From the NCBI GenBank assembly GCA_004014935.1, contig CP025326.1, forward strand, positions 1,054,001 to 1,118,000: 64,000 nucleotides of DNA, in the 5' to 3' direction. A model generated the notes under the pieces. The model did not search any database. It was given only the letters and a program-made list of their open reading frames with translations, and was not told where the DNA came from. The translations under genes and the position numbers were made by a program. Positions 27,041 to 37,209 of this stretch are shown here, piece after piece; within the stretch, counting starts at the first letter, position 1, and each line of letters starts with the position of its first letter. The DNA comes from Saccharomycopsis malanga (taxonomy: Eukaryota; Ascomycota; Saccharomycetes; Ascoideales; Saccharomycopsidaceae).

Positions 27041-29170
27041 ATGCTGTCGAATGATGGCAACAACAGCGCCAATATTAGCGTTGAAGTGAACGAGGCTGCA
27101 AGAAATATTGGCAATTTGCGTATATCGACGGCTCACAGTGCCGCCGAAAACACAACTCAGGTAATTCTGGACAGTCTGAAAGGTTCGGTTTCGTTACAGG
27201 AACGGATCATTGCGTTTCAAGAAGAGCGCCTTCAGAAAAGCAAGACTTCAAGCCCAACATCGCCTATTCCCGACCAATACGAAAGTATTTCCCAACAGCT
27301 CAATTCTAATCTTCCGCTTTCATTAAATAGCCAACTACTAAACTACCATCCAAAAGATAGTGCAGAAAACAGTTCAGTAAACTCCCAAGCGCCTAAAAGC
27401 CGAGACTTTTACCAGAATCTCCACCAGAGCTTTGTGAGCACTGATTCAGGAGCTGCCAATATCAACGGCCTCATATCTGCCCATATAAACGAAACAGTAA
27501 ACAAATCCGAGCCAAACACCCCGCCGCAGGACTTTTCCAAGTCTCCATTGGCCCTTGGCCATAGTAACAGTAATAACAGTAATTCCAATAATAACCAAAC
27601 CATCCGCTCCTTGAGCGACATGGCTATACCTGTCACCCACCAGCAAAGACCAGTAGTACCAATGACCAACACCATGACGTGTTCGCGGTTTGATCAGTTG
27701 CCAAGAAACTCAAACAGCGATCCCGTTCTCAACAACAGCTGCGAACGTATAGCGACTCAGTCGTCTCAAACCAGTAGTAATTTATCACCACGAAACACAC
27801 CGGCATTGGGCCATTTAGCTAGTTCGCCCGCAAACTTGTTGCATCCAAACTCCAGCAGAGTCCCGCCGTCGGTGGCTCCGCAAATGAATGCCCGAGGCCC
27901 TCCTAGGCTTTTTCGACAGCCATACGGAGCGTCTCGAGGCTTACACAGTAAAGGTTTGAAGACAGAACCTCCTAAATCCGCCGCGTCGGCTGCAAAACTG
28001 AGACGTGTCAACCGTTTGCGTGAACAGGCGCCTTCGTTGATGCTCAAAGATGATCCCTTGGGGATTGGCAGCAGTTCCACAGGGTCCACGAACGGTGTAT
28101 TTTCAGGCTTCACCGGTATTTTAGATGCCGAGAATGGCTCTCTAACTTTCACCGGTAAAGCCTCTGTCCATTCGCATGGCGTCGACTTCTTGTCAGGCCG
28201 TTCGTTCAAAATTTCAACAACGGATTTGAAGGTGTTGGAGGAGTTGGGCCGCGGCAACTATGGAACTGTCTCTAAAGCATTGCATATCCCATCGGGAGTC
28301 ATTCTAGCAATGAAAGAGGTAAGACTTGCTTTAGAAGACAGCAAGTTCCGTCAGATTTTGATGGAATTGGACGTTTTACATAAATGCAACTCGCCTTTTA
28401 TCGTAGACTTCTTCGGTGCCTTCTTTATCGAGGGCGCAGTCTACATGTGTATCGAATACATGAACGGCGGCTCTTTAGACCAGGTTTATGAAGGTGGCTT
28501 GGATGAGAAAAAACTCGCTTACATCACCGAATGCGTGGTCAGAGGCCTCAAGGAGTTGAAAGACGAACATAACATTATTCATAGAGACGTGAAGCCCACT
28601 AATATTCTAGTAAATGCCGATGGAAAAGTCAAACTTTGTGATTTTGGCGTTTCTGGAAACCTCGTGGCTTCTAAAGCTAAAACCCATATTGGTTGCCAGC
28701 CTTATATGCCTCCGGAAAGAATCTACTCAAAAATGCCAGATTCGTCCTACACTGTCCAGTCAGATGTTTGGTCGTTGGGTATTTCCATGATCGAAACCGC
28801 CACTGGCGTGTTTCCTTACAAAAGCACAGATAGCGTCTTTGGCCAGTTGAATCAAATCATCAACGAAGATCCGCCTAGCTTTCCAGCAAACTATTCCAAC
28901 AGCGCTAAAAACTTTATCAAAAAATGCTTGAATAAAAACCCAGACCAGCGTGCCACCTACACTGAGTTGCTCGAACACCCTTGGCTAGTGGAAAACCGCA
29001 AGCACAAGGAGGAAATGGAAAAAGACTTTGCAGACTTTGTTTCAAAAAAAGTCCATGAAACAGAAAAAGAAAAAGAAAAGGAAAAGGAAAAACAATTTGA
29101 TCAATTGAATGAAACCATTCAAAGAGACGAAGACCGTTTGAAACGGTCGTCTTCCTTGAGAAAAAATTGA
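27041..29170 (+). CDS. PBS2: MAP kinase kinase Pbs2 (HOG pathway)
   Basis: The 709-residue protein has a long Ser/Asn/Pro-rich N-terminus and a protein kinase domain at about residues 394-650. It carries the glycine loop GRGNYGTV, Lys in AMKEV, the catalytic HRDVKPTN, DFG, and the MAPKK activation segment SGNLVASKAKTHIG. The sequence around DFG (DFGVSGNLVAS) and the length identify Pbs2, which activates Hog1 in osmotic and oxidative stress. The activation-loop Ser and Thr are the expected phosphorylation sites. The usual APE motif reads PPE. I see no KPLPPLP-type Sho1-binding motif in the N-terminus. The C-terminus ends in a Glu/Lys repeat. An upstream in-frame extension has only TTG, so the ATG at 27041 (context acaaaATG) is taken as the start. 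Confidence 0.95.
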   Translation: MLSNDGNNSANISVEVNEAARNIGNLRISTAHSAAENTTQVILDSLKGSVSLQERIIAFQEERLQKSKTSSPTSPIPDQYESISQQLNSNLPLSLNSQLLNYHPKDSAENSSVNSQAPKSRDFYQNLHQSFVSTDSGAANINGLISAHINETVNKSEPNTPPQDFSKSPLALGHSNSNNSNSNNNQTIRSLSDMAIPVTHQQRPVVPMTNTMTCSRFDQLPRNSNSDPVLNNSCERIATQSSQTSSNLSPRNTPALGHLASSPANLLHPNSSRVPPSVAPQMNARGPPRLFRQPYGASRGLHSKGLKTEPPKSAASAAKLRRVNRLREQAPSLMLKDDPLGIGSSSTGSTNGVFSGFTGILDAENGSLTFTGKASVHSHGVDFLSGRSFKISTTDLKVLEELGRGNYGTVSKALHIPSGVILAMKEVRLALEDSKFRQILMELDVLHKCNSPFIVDFFGAFFIEGAVYMCIEYMNGGSLDQVYEGGLDEKKLAYITECVVRGLKELKDEHNIIHRDVKPTNILVNADGKVKLCDFGVSGNLVASKAKTHIGCQPYMPPERIYSKMPDSSYTVQSDVWSLGISMIETATGVFPYKSTDSVFGQLNQIINEDPPSFPANYSNSAKNFIKKCLNKNPDQRATYTELLEHPWLVENRKHKEEMEKDFADFVSKKVHETEKEKEKEKEKQFDQLNETIQRDEDRLKRSSSLRKN

Positions 29171-29809
29171 AAATTGGTTCTCTCGCTATACAGTTTAGAT
29201 AGGATATATAGTGGATTCACTATTTAGTTTATTATAGATTAATACCGTCTGATTGCCATTGACGCGTAAGAGTTGTTAATTCTGATATTTTACTCCTAAA
29301 AGCACACTTGTTAGCTATGCTTATCAAAAGCCTTTTGTAAATCTCTTATTTCGAGCACCCCCACCCCTAAACGAAAGCCCAGCAAAAGGATTACCCAAGC
29401 TGACCAGCTTAAAATAAAGAAACCTTGCAATAAGAAAGATATTCGACTTGATTAGCAGAGGACAAAAGCAAAATAAAAAACAAAAACAAAAAAGATTTAT
29501 CTAGAGCTTGAAAAGTATTGCATCTTGAGTTTTCAAATATTAGTCTTATGTGAATCTTTGTTTCGAGATTATGATATTATATATATAGACAATCTACAAA
29601 AAAAGCTTCTTTCAAATAATACTTTATTCACACTACTCTTTGTATTCATAGTTTATTCATTTGATGACAGTTAACAGTTCGATGTCTCTCCAACTGACCA
29701 AAACATGCCTACTGATTTACAGAATGCAATATTACAGTTTTCTTGACATGAAAAAAAAACAACCCAATAAATTAACCCAAAAAATATTTCAAAACCTGTT
29801 CTCCAACTG
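29171..29809. other. Intergenic between convergent PBS2 and the Kelch-BTB gene
   Basis: AT-rich 3' flanks. Includes an A-rich stretch near 29475-29495 and tatatatag near 29580. Nothing else was recognised. Confidence 0.6.
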
Positions 29810-32269
29810 CTAACCACATATAAATTCATCTCGGTCATCACTACTGCTTCCGTATTGGGATTCAACAAAATGAAAGCCCCCTTCAAGCTCAATATTGTCT
29901 TCATTGTCGCTTGTTCCCAAAGAATGTAATCTTTGTTGGTATAAATAATAATTGTCATTGCCAATATTTTCAAGCTGATCCTCATCCTCTTCGTCACCAG
30001 AGTTTTCGCTACCAAATACCAAACCTTGAGAACTGCCTCGTCCTCCTAAAATGACCTCTTGGCTTGCCTGCACTGGAGTGTTTTCCGCCAACGTCTCATA
30101 TACAGCAATGTGTTCCTGATGTGGAGTTGTGATGACTCCTATTGCTCTTGACTGGTTTGTAGCATCAGCATGACGCATTAAACCTGGACGATTATGTTGT
30201 TCTCTGCTCCCATCAACAGCATTGTTGATATTAAAGTCATTATTCATTGCCAAGTAATTAAGATTGCTTCTACGACGAGGCATGGTGTCCTTGGAAGAGT
30301 TTCCCAAAATCATACAATTTTCGTTGAATTCCCCACACAATTGGAGCATCATGGATTTAGGCAACTGTGCAAACTCATTCGACCGGACTACCATACCCCA
30401 TCTGTTGAAGATAAGCTCCAAAGCCTTTTTACGTAGAATGTAGCAATCGTCAATCTCCACACTGACACAGTATAGTTTCAATGCGACTTTTATGTTCATT
30501 GGTATAGAGCTCAACATCAGCACGGCCCGCTGGAAAAGCAGGTCTAAAGCATAATAATGTGCCAACACTAAAATGCCGTACAAATCGTTGTCTTGTTTAG
30601 ACATTACAATGCTGCCAGTGTACAAATACTGGATAACTGCCCGGAGCCACGAGATGGGCTCTGGGATAAATAGTTGGCGACTAGTGGACTCGTTCATTCC
30701 GGAAGTAAGCATCCTGCGGAAATAGGGCCAGCGAGATGCTAAAACTGCCAAATGGACTTTCAAAGGTTTGGATTTTTTGAACGCATTATGCTTGTCTGGT
30801 TCGTCATGCTCAACAAACGTGATTTTGTTTGAAGATAAAGGTGGACGTTTAATGCCTTCAACACCCACGATCTCAAAATCTGTAAACTCCTCCGAGTCTA
30901 GCAACTGGGCAAAATCAAGGCCTAGTTCAAAAAAACCATCACTGTTTATTGCTGCAGAATGGACCATGTCATTAGAATCCTTCACTCTGTTATTGAGCAA
31001 AATGGAACTCATTTTCCGAATATTCGCATCAGATTCGTAGGCCTCGTCTCGTAGACCGAGTTGTTTCAAATCGATCTTGACCACATGGGTTAATTGAAAC
31101 TCATAATAGTCTGAAGTCTCTTGGTTTCGAGGATATCCCACCATATTCAACTGGCCATCGCTGATGAATACATGGCGCCAGACATATTTGTTGAGAGGCT
31201 CCAAATTTCCAAAAAGAACTTTACGCCATTTGAGATCATTTACATCTAGCAACGAAATGCATGGACTGGAGATCTCGTAGCCAGGGCTAGCACTGTTGGA
31301 ATGGCTCCAAAGAGGAATAATTACATCAAGTACCGTGGGGAAACGGCTGTTCCCCAAACTATTGAACGCAGTAGGTATTGGAAGATAAACATGGTCACCT
31401 ATAAATTTCGGCAAATTATAGATTTCGATCTTACCAGTGACGTTACTGGCCAAATCAAAATAATTAATTTCATTGCTATTGATATAATTCATGTTCTTGT
31501 CCAACCCTCCAAAAGACCATATCTTGTTGTTATGATACACCAAGTGGTGGTCAAACCGCTTCACAAACTTGCGAGGACCATCCCACACACCGTTTTGCAA
31601 ATCATAACAATACAAATCGTCATACAAATCAGTATTTCCCGGGAAAAACCCGCCAGAAATGAAAAGCTTTGTCTTGTCATTCGAAAGACAAGCAGCATGG
31701 CGAGACCGAAACGAAGGCTCTTGCGTAGGATTATTTTGTCTAGGAATACTCCAACGATGGTCTGAAACATTGTAGACAAGAAGCTGAGACCCTTGCAACT
31801 CTTGGATACTAGCACTACTCTCTACACTTGTGCCTGAACTACCATTTAAATACAGGTTGTTTAGAGAAAACTCGTCTATATACTCATCGTCAGGAACACC
31901 TCCAAACATGATCACATTACCGTTGCCAATGTAATTGGCAGTATGACCCTCTCGGGAAATAACATTAGGTCTGGTCACCCAAGTATTCGAAGCAATGTCC
32001 AACAAGTAAATGTTGGTTTCCAAATTCTCGTCCTCATCAAACCCTCCATAAACAAACAATTTCCCCAAATCTGCCATCACCTCAATCGAAGATTTCATCT
32101 TGAAAAAGGGCACACCGCCGGTGGTCTCTGCGACTTTGATGTTCTCAAGAAGCTTTTCCCGCGCATTCCGCTTCTTCTGCTTCCTATGCTGTTCTTTCCG
32201 TATATTTGCTCTACGCCGCTCATCCCCTCGCCCTATACGCAGTAACAGGGTCGCTGGTGTTAGTGACAT
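29810..32269 (-). CDS. Kelch-repeat / BTB protein, Ral2-like
   Basis: The 819-residue protein has a basic N-terminus (RRANIRKEQHRKQKKRNARE). About four Kelch repeats follow (LFVYGGFDED, VIMFGGVPDDEY, LFISGGFFPGN, IWSFGGLDKN) forming a beta-propeller. A BTB/POZ region comes next (FTDFEIVGVEG, VHLAVLASRWPYFRRMLTSG, AVIQYLYTGSIVM), then an acidic, Asn/Ser-rich tail. This order is like S. pombe Ral2, a regulator of Ras activation, and like LZTR1-type adaptors of cullin-3 ligases. That function is inferred from architecture only. S. cerevisiae Mds3/Pmd1 are also Kelch proteins but much longer. Upstream of the ATG at 32269 the frame opens only with TTG. Confidence 0.75.
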   Translation of the reverse strand: MSLTPATLLLRIGRGDERRRANIRKEQHRKQKKRNAREKLLENIKVAETTGGVPFFKMKSSIEVMADLGKLFVYGGFDEDENLETNIYLLDIASNTWVTRPNVISREGHTANYIGNGNVIMFGGVPDDEYIDEFSLNNLYLNGSSGTSVESSASIQELQGSQLLVYNVSDHRWSIPRQNNPTQEPSFRSRHAACLSNDKTKLFISGGFFPGNTDLYDDLYCYDLQNGVWDGPRKFVKRFDHHLVYHNNKIWSFGGLDKNMNYINSNEINYFDLASNVTGKIEIYNLPKFIGDHVYLPIPTAFNSLGNSRFPTVLDVIIPLWSHSNSASPGYEISSPCISLLDVNDLKWRKVLFGNLEPLNKYVWRHVFISDGQLNMVGYPRNQETSDYYEFQLTHVVKIDLKQLGLRDEAYESDANIRKMSSILLNNRVKDSNDMVHSAAINSDGFFELGLDFAQLLDSEEFTDFEIVGVEGIKRPPLSSNKITFVEHDEPDKHNAFKKSKPLKVHLAVLASRWPYFRRMLTSGMNESTSRQLFIPEPISWLRAVIQYLYTGSIVMSKQDNDLYGILVLAHYYALDLLFQRAVLMLSSIPMNIKVALKLYCVSVEIDDCYILRKKALELIFNRWGMVVRSNEFAQLPKSMMLQLCGEFNENCMILGNSSKDTMPRRRSNLNYLAMNNDFNINNAVDGSREQHNRPGLMRHADATNQSRAIGVITTPHQEHIAVYETLAENTPVQASQEVILGGRGSSQGLVFGSENSGDEEDEDQLENIGNDNYYLYQQRLHSLGTSDNEDNIELEGGFHFVESQYGSSSDDRDEFICG

Positions 32270-33006
32270 GTTGCTCTGCCGTCTCAACTCTTTCTTAATC
32301 TTTCATCTCATCATCTCATTAGTACGAAAATCTAGAAAACTTCATCTGGTGGTTATGAGCCACTGGGTTTGAACTTTATATGATGATGGGTTTTAATAAA
32401 GCACACTATTTGTTATGCTTATATAATTTTTGGTTTTAGTTCTTAGTACTTGTTGAGGAATTATAGTTGTAATTTATTAACCTTTTCGACTGTATCATAG
32501 GTTCATAGTGCGTACATTGTATAACAGTGATGTTTCTTCATTAGTAGCAGTAACATTGGTTATTATTTTGCATAACGTTATTTCTTTTCAACTCTACAGT
32601 GCACCATTATAATCCTCTCATTTACAGCCTTTTTTTATTTTTTTTTTTTGATTTTAAAAAGAGTTTTCAGAAAGCACACTAAATTTCCAAATAAAGTAAC
32701 TTATCCAGTACCACTGGGGTGCGTGATTTCGCCATCATCAAGTATTGGTGTGGTTATATATGGCTATAATGGTAAACAGAATCAGAAGCTTCTTTGGATC
32801 ATGAATGTACTGTGGTGGTTCTTGCAACTCATACGTTTCAACTCCGATATTAAATCAGACAAAAGAAACATAAGGTTGGCTTTTTTTTCGTTGCCTATGA
32901 CGTTAAGTTGCATATTTAGGCGATGTACACGGGAGTTTAATATGATCTATATAAGATCAAAATATCCATTTTCCTGCTTGTAGTTGTAGCATTTCACTAA
33001 GCAACC
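32270..33006. promoter_or_regulatory. Divergent promoter region, Kelch-BTB gene / F-box-LRR gene
   Basis: AT-rich, with a T10-plus run near 32635-32650. A plus-strand open stretch at 32648-32983 lacks an ATG at its start and shows no family signal. Confidence 0.5.
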
Positions 33007-34629
33007 ATGATGGGTAATAGTTTGGCGGCTTTCCCTAACGAGCTTCTTTTGAAAACCCTCCGGCATCTTCCTATAGAGAATCTAGGTAATTTATACAAGG
33101 TTGCCCCGAGCCTTCGGCCACTTCTAGACAATATTCTTTTTGAAAATGTGGTTATTGTCATCAGAGACTCTGATAAATGGAATCCGTTCCGTCTCAAAAT
33201 CAATGGGTTCACCTTTTCGTATGATTTTTCAAACTCTAGAAACTGCTGCTTGGTGTTTTTGAGCGATTTGGACAGCCTTACAGCACTTGCCAAGAGCAAT
33301 AACTGTGCAAGTGCAAATATCATTCGTTATGTAAAGTCGGTGACCTTGAAATGTAATGACTATCTTTCCAGTCATTTGCTCACTGCTGACCATGTAGAAC
33401 TGTTCTGCATCAGCACCTTGAATCATACAAACTATCTTTCAAAAATCACAAGCTTCATTGAAAGTTTACCGAATTTGCAATTGTTTGAAAACTATTGCCC
33501 TTATATCGAGCTTCCAGTAATCAATATCAACGCCAAATCGTTCAAAATCCATACAAAAGCTCATTCTCAAGCTCAGTTCAACGAAAATACTACTGAGTCA
33601 TTGTATCTAAGATACTATAAACCAACAACAACAGGTGCTTTGGAAAGTCTTGCTGGTAGCCTTCTGACTTCATTCAACGGAAATCTCCGTGACATCACTA
33701 TAGAATCCGGAGTGGATGTTCTTGACGGCACTTGTTTGGCTCGATTTCCCAACTTGACTTCCTTGTCAATCATAAAAACATGTCTCTATCAGTGTAAAAA
33801 CCTCAACTTTCATTATTTCCCCAATTTAAAAACTTTAAACCTTTCTGACAATTATATAGAGGCTTTTGATGAACCCATCAACTTGCCTCAGTTAAGGAAC
33901 CTTGATTTACATGGAAACAACATCAGAAATGTTACCAAAACAGCCTTTGGCCAGTTACGGAACTTGGAAGTTCTTGATTTAAGTAAGAACAAAATTGAAG
34001 ATGAAGGATTGGTGGGATTAGAACAGTTGATCAACTTGAAAGTCTTAAATTTGGCTCATAATTTCATCGAAGACTTGTTTGAAATGAAAAATGCAGAACA
34101 CAATGAATTTTTACACCATTTACAAGTGTTAGACTTGTCTTTGAATAAATTGACAAGTATTAGAAAGTTTTCTCAATCCATCTTTTGTTCTAAAGCCTTG
34201 ACTGATTTAAACTTACGAGGCAATCAAATTACTACGATTGAAGGCCTTGAGTTTCTCACCAATTTAAAATGCTTAAACCTTTCCAACAATTTGATAACAA
34301 AACTTTCTGCTAACATTGCATTTCTTACCAGTTTAGAAACTCTCAGTTTGGAGTTCAACAACATTACCAAACTCGAGAATGTGACAGGTTTAATCAATTT
34401 AAAAAACTTGAATATGTCTAACAATAATATAAAAGACATTGATTTAAACTTACAGACAGCACGAAAATTGGCCAAGCTTTACCAATTAAATTTGAATCAG
34501 AACCAGGTGGCCAACGCTGACATGCTTTGGCACTTGCCAAGCTTGAAGATCTGCTACTTGTATCATAACAAAATAACTGGTCAAATTTTTGACGAAACTT
34601 TAGGTCGTTTCGTATACTCTTCGGTATAA
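33007..34629 (+). CDS. F-box / leucine-rich-repeat protein
   Basis: The N-terminus is an F-box (FPNELLLKTLRHLPIENLGN, about residues 9-50), the Skp1-binding motif of SCF ubiquitin ligases. From about residue 225 a series of ten or more leucine-rich repeats of the SDS22-like/typical class follows (LKTLNLSDNYIEAFD, LRNLDLHGNNIRNV, LEVLDLSKNKIED, LKVLNLAHNFIEDL, LKCLNLSNNLITKL, LETLSLEFNNITKLENVTGL, LKNLNMSNNNIKDI). The horseshoe would be the substrate-binding part. The substrate is unknown, and I do not recognise a named orthologue. Two ATGs are adjacent; the first is used. Confidence 0.85.
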   Translation: MMGNSLAAFPNELLLKTLRHLPIENLGNLYKVAPSLRPLLDNILFENVVIVIRDSDKWNPFRLKINGFTFSYDFSNSRNCCLVFLSDLDSLTALAKSNNCASANIIRYVKSVTLKCNDYLSSHLLTADHVELFCISTLNHTNYLSKITSFIESLPNLQLFENYCPYIELPVININAKSFKIHTKAHSQAQFNENTTESLYLRYYKPTTTGALESLAGSLLTSFNGNLRDITIESGVDVLDGTCLARFPNLTSLSIIKTCLYQCKNLNFHYFPNLKTLNLSDNYIEAFDEPINLPQLRNLDLHGNNIRNVTKTAFGQLRNLEVLDLSKNKIEDEGLVGLEQLINLKVLNLAHNFIEDLFEMKNAEHNEFLHHLQVLDLSLNKLTSIRKFSQSIFCSKALTDLNLRGNQITTIEGLEFLTNLKCLNLSNNLITKLSANIAFLTSLETLSLEFNNITKLENVTGLINLKNLNMSNNNIKDIDLNLQTARKLAKLYQLNLNQNQVANADMLWHLPSLKICYLYHNKITGQIFDETLGRFVYSSV

Positions 34630-35207
34630 TGGTCCTGAAAAAGCATGGTTTAACTGGAAAACTATTTATAATAGATTTACACATAATTTCCATGTATCCA
34701 TGTATAATTTCATTTACCATGGCATTTTACAATTTAACTTCATAATTAATACACGATTTTTCTACTTGGGCGGCCCACTGACATGCCCTCAACCAATTGA
34801 TAATACTCAAGTAACAAGCTCTTAGCCGCACTGATACGTACTGGGCTCCAAATATATGATATTAGTGGCAATGCTTCCGTTACGTAAGCAGGATGGAAAC
34901 CCGGAAAGCAGCAAAATAGAATTATGAACCCAGAAACCACTCTATTGTTGCTCTAGTTTAAAACTTGAGACAACCGTTGAGGATTTGACCACGAGTTACC
35001 ATGTTGGGAAGGAGCCTATGCGGGGGATCGGATGATGATGTCACTCAGTAACGAAGATCTGACAGTCGAGGAATACGAGTGATTATTGCTCGTATTTTGA
35101 TAGGATTGGAAAACCGGAAGATAACCCCGGGGCTATGGAGAAACGGAACAGACGATCCTTCTATCAAGGAATTGATTTACTGTATATGCGCTTAACACAG
35201 TGCTGCC
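34630..35207. other. Intergenic with one repeat copy
   Basis: Contains copy F of the dispersed repeat. Then comes a GC-richer stretch (34960-35160) with aaccccggggct near 35123, probably part of the upstream region of the small gene at 35328. Confidence 0.5.
34790..34866 (+). mobile_element. SINE-like dispersed repeat, copy F (shortened)
   Basis: caaccaattga matches the middle of copy A. After about 25 diverged bases come ctcttag, then ctgatacgtactgggctcc and aaatatatgatatta, the family tail. The CGCGTATATACG block is missing, so internal DNA has been lost. Confidence 0.6.
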
Positions 35208-35230
35208 CCCCTTATTGAAGGGTATAAATA
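35208..35230 (+). promoter_or_regulatory. STRE (CCCCT) and TATA box of the small gene
   Basis: CCCCT (35208-35212) is a stress-response element core (Msn2/4-type), and TATAAATA (35223-35230) lies 98 bp before the ATG at 35328. A consensus TATA box plus STRE is the usual pattern of stress-induced yeast genes. Assignment is by motif only. Confidence 0.55.
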
Positions 35231-35327
35231 TCGATGTATTCTCTGGATTTACTGATGGATTTCAAAAGTTGGTTTATATCAACTAATACTTGTTAACCAA
35301 ACATATAAGACCTCATACAAATACAAA

Positions 35328-35558
35328 ATGTCCAAATTCATTGTCAACTCTACTATCACTGCATCAAGACACTATCTTGCTGCTGCTTCTAAACAGCACA
35401 CCAAGTCAATGGCTACCTTTGTTGTTCCTCTCACCACACACTACAATCCAAAGGATTTCCAGACTTCTGCTGCCAGTGCTGCTAGCGAAGGCACGTTTTC
35501 TCCAACTGTGTCCTCTTCTACCGATGAAGTCCACACTCCAGGCCATTCTCAATCTTAA
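35328..35558 (+). CDS. Small protein, 76 aa, stress-type promoter, not recognised
   Basis: The ATG (context acaaaATGtcc) follows a strong TATA box and a short CA-rich leader. The protein starts MSKFIVNSTITASRHYLAAA and contains MATFVVPLTTHYNPKDFQTS. It ends in an Ala/Ser/Thr-rich tail (SSSTDEVHTPGHSQS). It has no membrane segment. The N-terminus is amphipathic with Arg, Lys and Ser and lacks acidic residues, so mitochondrial targeting is possible. I recognise no family. Codon choice (TCT, GCT, ACC, TTC frequent) is like that of well-expressed yeast genes. Confidence 0.65.
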   Translation: MSKFIVNSTITASRHYLAAASKQHTKSMATFVVPLTTHYNPKDFQTSAASAASEGTFSPTVSSSTDEVHTPGHSQS

Positions 35559-36213
35559 ATCCAGGTCTGGATGTTCTAAGGTGCTTTTTAAAGCAGCATC
35601 TTTTGTTTTCTTATGATTCTACGATGTTGATCATCTAACGTTTTATGCCTCTGTTTTTTATGTCTGCTTTATGGGTTTCAATATTCTGTTTTGTTAATTT
35701 ATGTATGGGTTAACGAGTTCACGGATTGTTTTGGTTACTGTCTTGTAGGTCTCTGTAATTTCAGTTTTCCATTTTAAAAGTAGGGAATTGGCAATTCTAT
35801 AATTCCGTGCCTTTCTTTAGCACTCATTTACAGTGGACAATGCCCCCCTACATCACTGCCAAGCATTATCTCCAATTGTAACAATAGTCAAACCCTTGCC
35901 ACAGCACATCTCCTTTGCTAATCACCAGAGTAAAAAAGATTATACCCTGCTTCAAAACATATCTACAGTAGACAATAGGCCAATCCTAAAGACAATCCAA
36001 ATACATTGCCCTATTATCTTTGAAATACTAATAGTTATTAAGCCTTATCGCAAACTCCGGGCACCCTCATCTAGTACTGTTTGAGGGGCTCATAATACAA
36101 AAGTGTATACCATTTTGGGGGTACTTATTATCACCAAAGCCTAAAACTGTAAAAATTTACGTAGATGATCTGAAGGATTACCGTATCACGTTCTTACAAG
36201 TATAACTTAGAAA
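35559..36213. other. Intergenic, small gene to DAS2
   Basis: T-rich 3' flank of the small gene, then the DAS2 promoter. Open stretches lack an ATG or a family match. No structured element was recognised. Confidence 0.55.
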
Positions 36214-37209
36214 ATGGTGTTCCAGGATGATGGCGCGGTGGTAATACTTGTAGGTGGAGGCCATTCCAGTGGCAAGTCATGTGTTTGTCAAGCTATAAAG
36301 CAGCAGTTGGAATCATCATCATCGCTGGTCAAAAACCAAATTGAAATTCAGCTAGTTGATATGAACAAATATCTTTTCAAGCCGCTTTTAATCAACGAGC
36401 ATGTGGGCGCTACTGGCGTAACTCCTAAGATATCGGCTGACCATGCTAAAGCTGCATTCAAGGCAAACCACCCTACTGCAGTCCAGCTCGAAAACTCCGA
36501 TATTGGTGCACAGCCCAACGAAAATGCTCTTGACAACGAACAGACAGGATTTGTCAAACTGCAGAACAAACGTATTGCGCTCCCAAGCCGGTTTGACTTT
36601 CAGAGGCTTATTTCCGATCTTCAGGACCATCTGAGCCACATTTATGTTGCCAGCCAGCGCCATCAAAAGCTTCCGGTTTTCCTTATCCATGGATTATATG
36701 CTCTTTACAATAAACAACTCAACGACCTTGCTCTCATGAAAATCTTCATTGACGTGGACGCAGACACGCGCCTTGTACGCTGGGTTCAACGTGACACTGT
36801 TGAGAATCACTATCCTCTTGAGGCTGTGATTGAACAATATATGGACTATGCAAGACCAGAGTTTAGTGAGTTTATCTTCCCAACAAAGGAGCACGCGGAC
36901 ACCATTCTTACTCGTGGAGCAGATGTGATTGGTGTTTCTTTGATTTGTGATGGTATTATTCCTTTAATCTCGCACAAATTGAAACGACTTGATAGTGTAG
37001 ACCATGAGGCTAGCGACGTTGCCTTGTATCCTTACAAAGCAAGCACCGGCGGCATTAACAAGGAAGAAGCACAGGAAATTATCGCAGACAAATATACCAA
37101 GTCAACTGACACTGCCGACAAGCAATTGGATGTTCGTGGCTTGCCAAAGTTGAACATTAAGGGCGAGCAATTCACTGATCAAAGAGGTAGATTTTATGAC
37201 TTGACTTGA
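36214..37209 (+). CDS. DAS2: Uridine kinase-like P-loop protein Das2
   Basis: The 331-residue protein starts with a P-loop (GGGHSSGKS, residues 14-22). Further in it has the uridine-kinase-like block RWVQRDTVENHYPLEAVIEQ followed by YARPEFSEFIFPTKEHAD and TILTRGAD, equivalent to the RD...QY...KP.F..YI.PTK..AD...RG motif of uridine kinases. Das2 of S. cerevisiae is a putative uridine kinase of unknown physiological role. This protein is longer than the S. cerevisiae one, mainly through an insert at about 65-125 and a C-terminal extension after residue 260 (ASTGGINKEEAQEIIADKYT). Catalytic activity is inferred from motifs only. Confidence 0.8.
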   Translation: MVFQDDGAVVILVGGGHSSGKSCVCQAIKQQLESSSSLVKNQIEIQLVDMNKYLFKPLLINEHVGATGVTPKISADHAKAAFKANHPTAVQLENSDIGAQPNENALDNEQTGFVKLQNKRIALPSRFDFQRLISDLQDHLSHIYVASQRHQKLPVFLIHGLYALYNKQLNDLALMKIFIDVDADTRLVRWVQRDTVENHYPLEAVIEQYMDYARPEFSEFIFPTKEHADTILTRGADVIGVSLICDGIIPLISHKLKRLDSVDHEASDVALYPYKASTGGINKEEAQEIIADKYTKSTDTADKQLDVRGLPKLNIKGEQFTDQRGRFYDLT

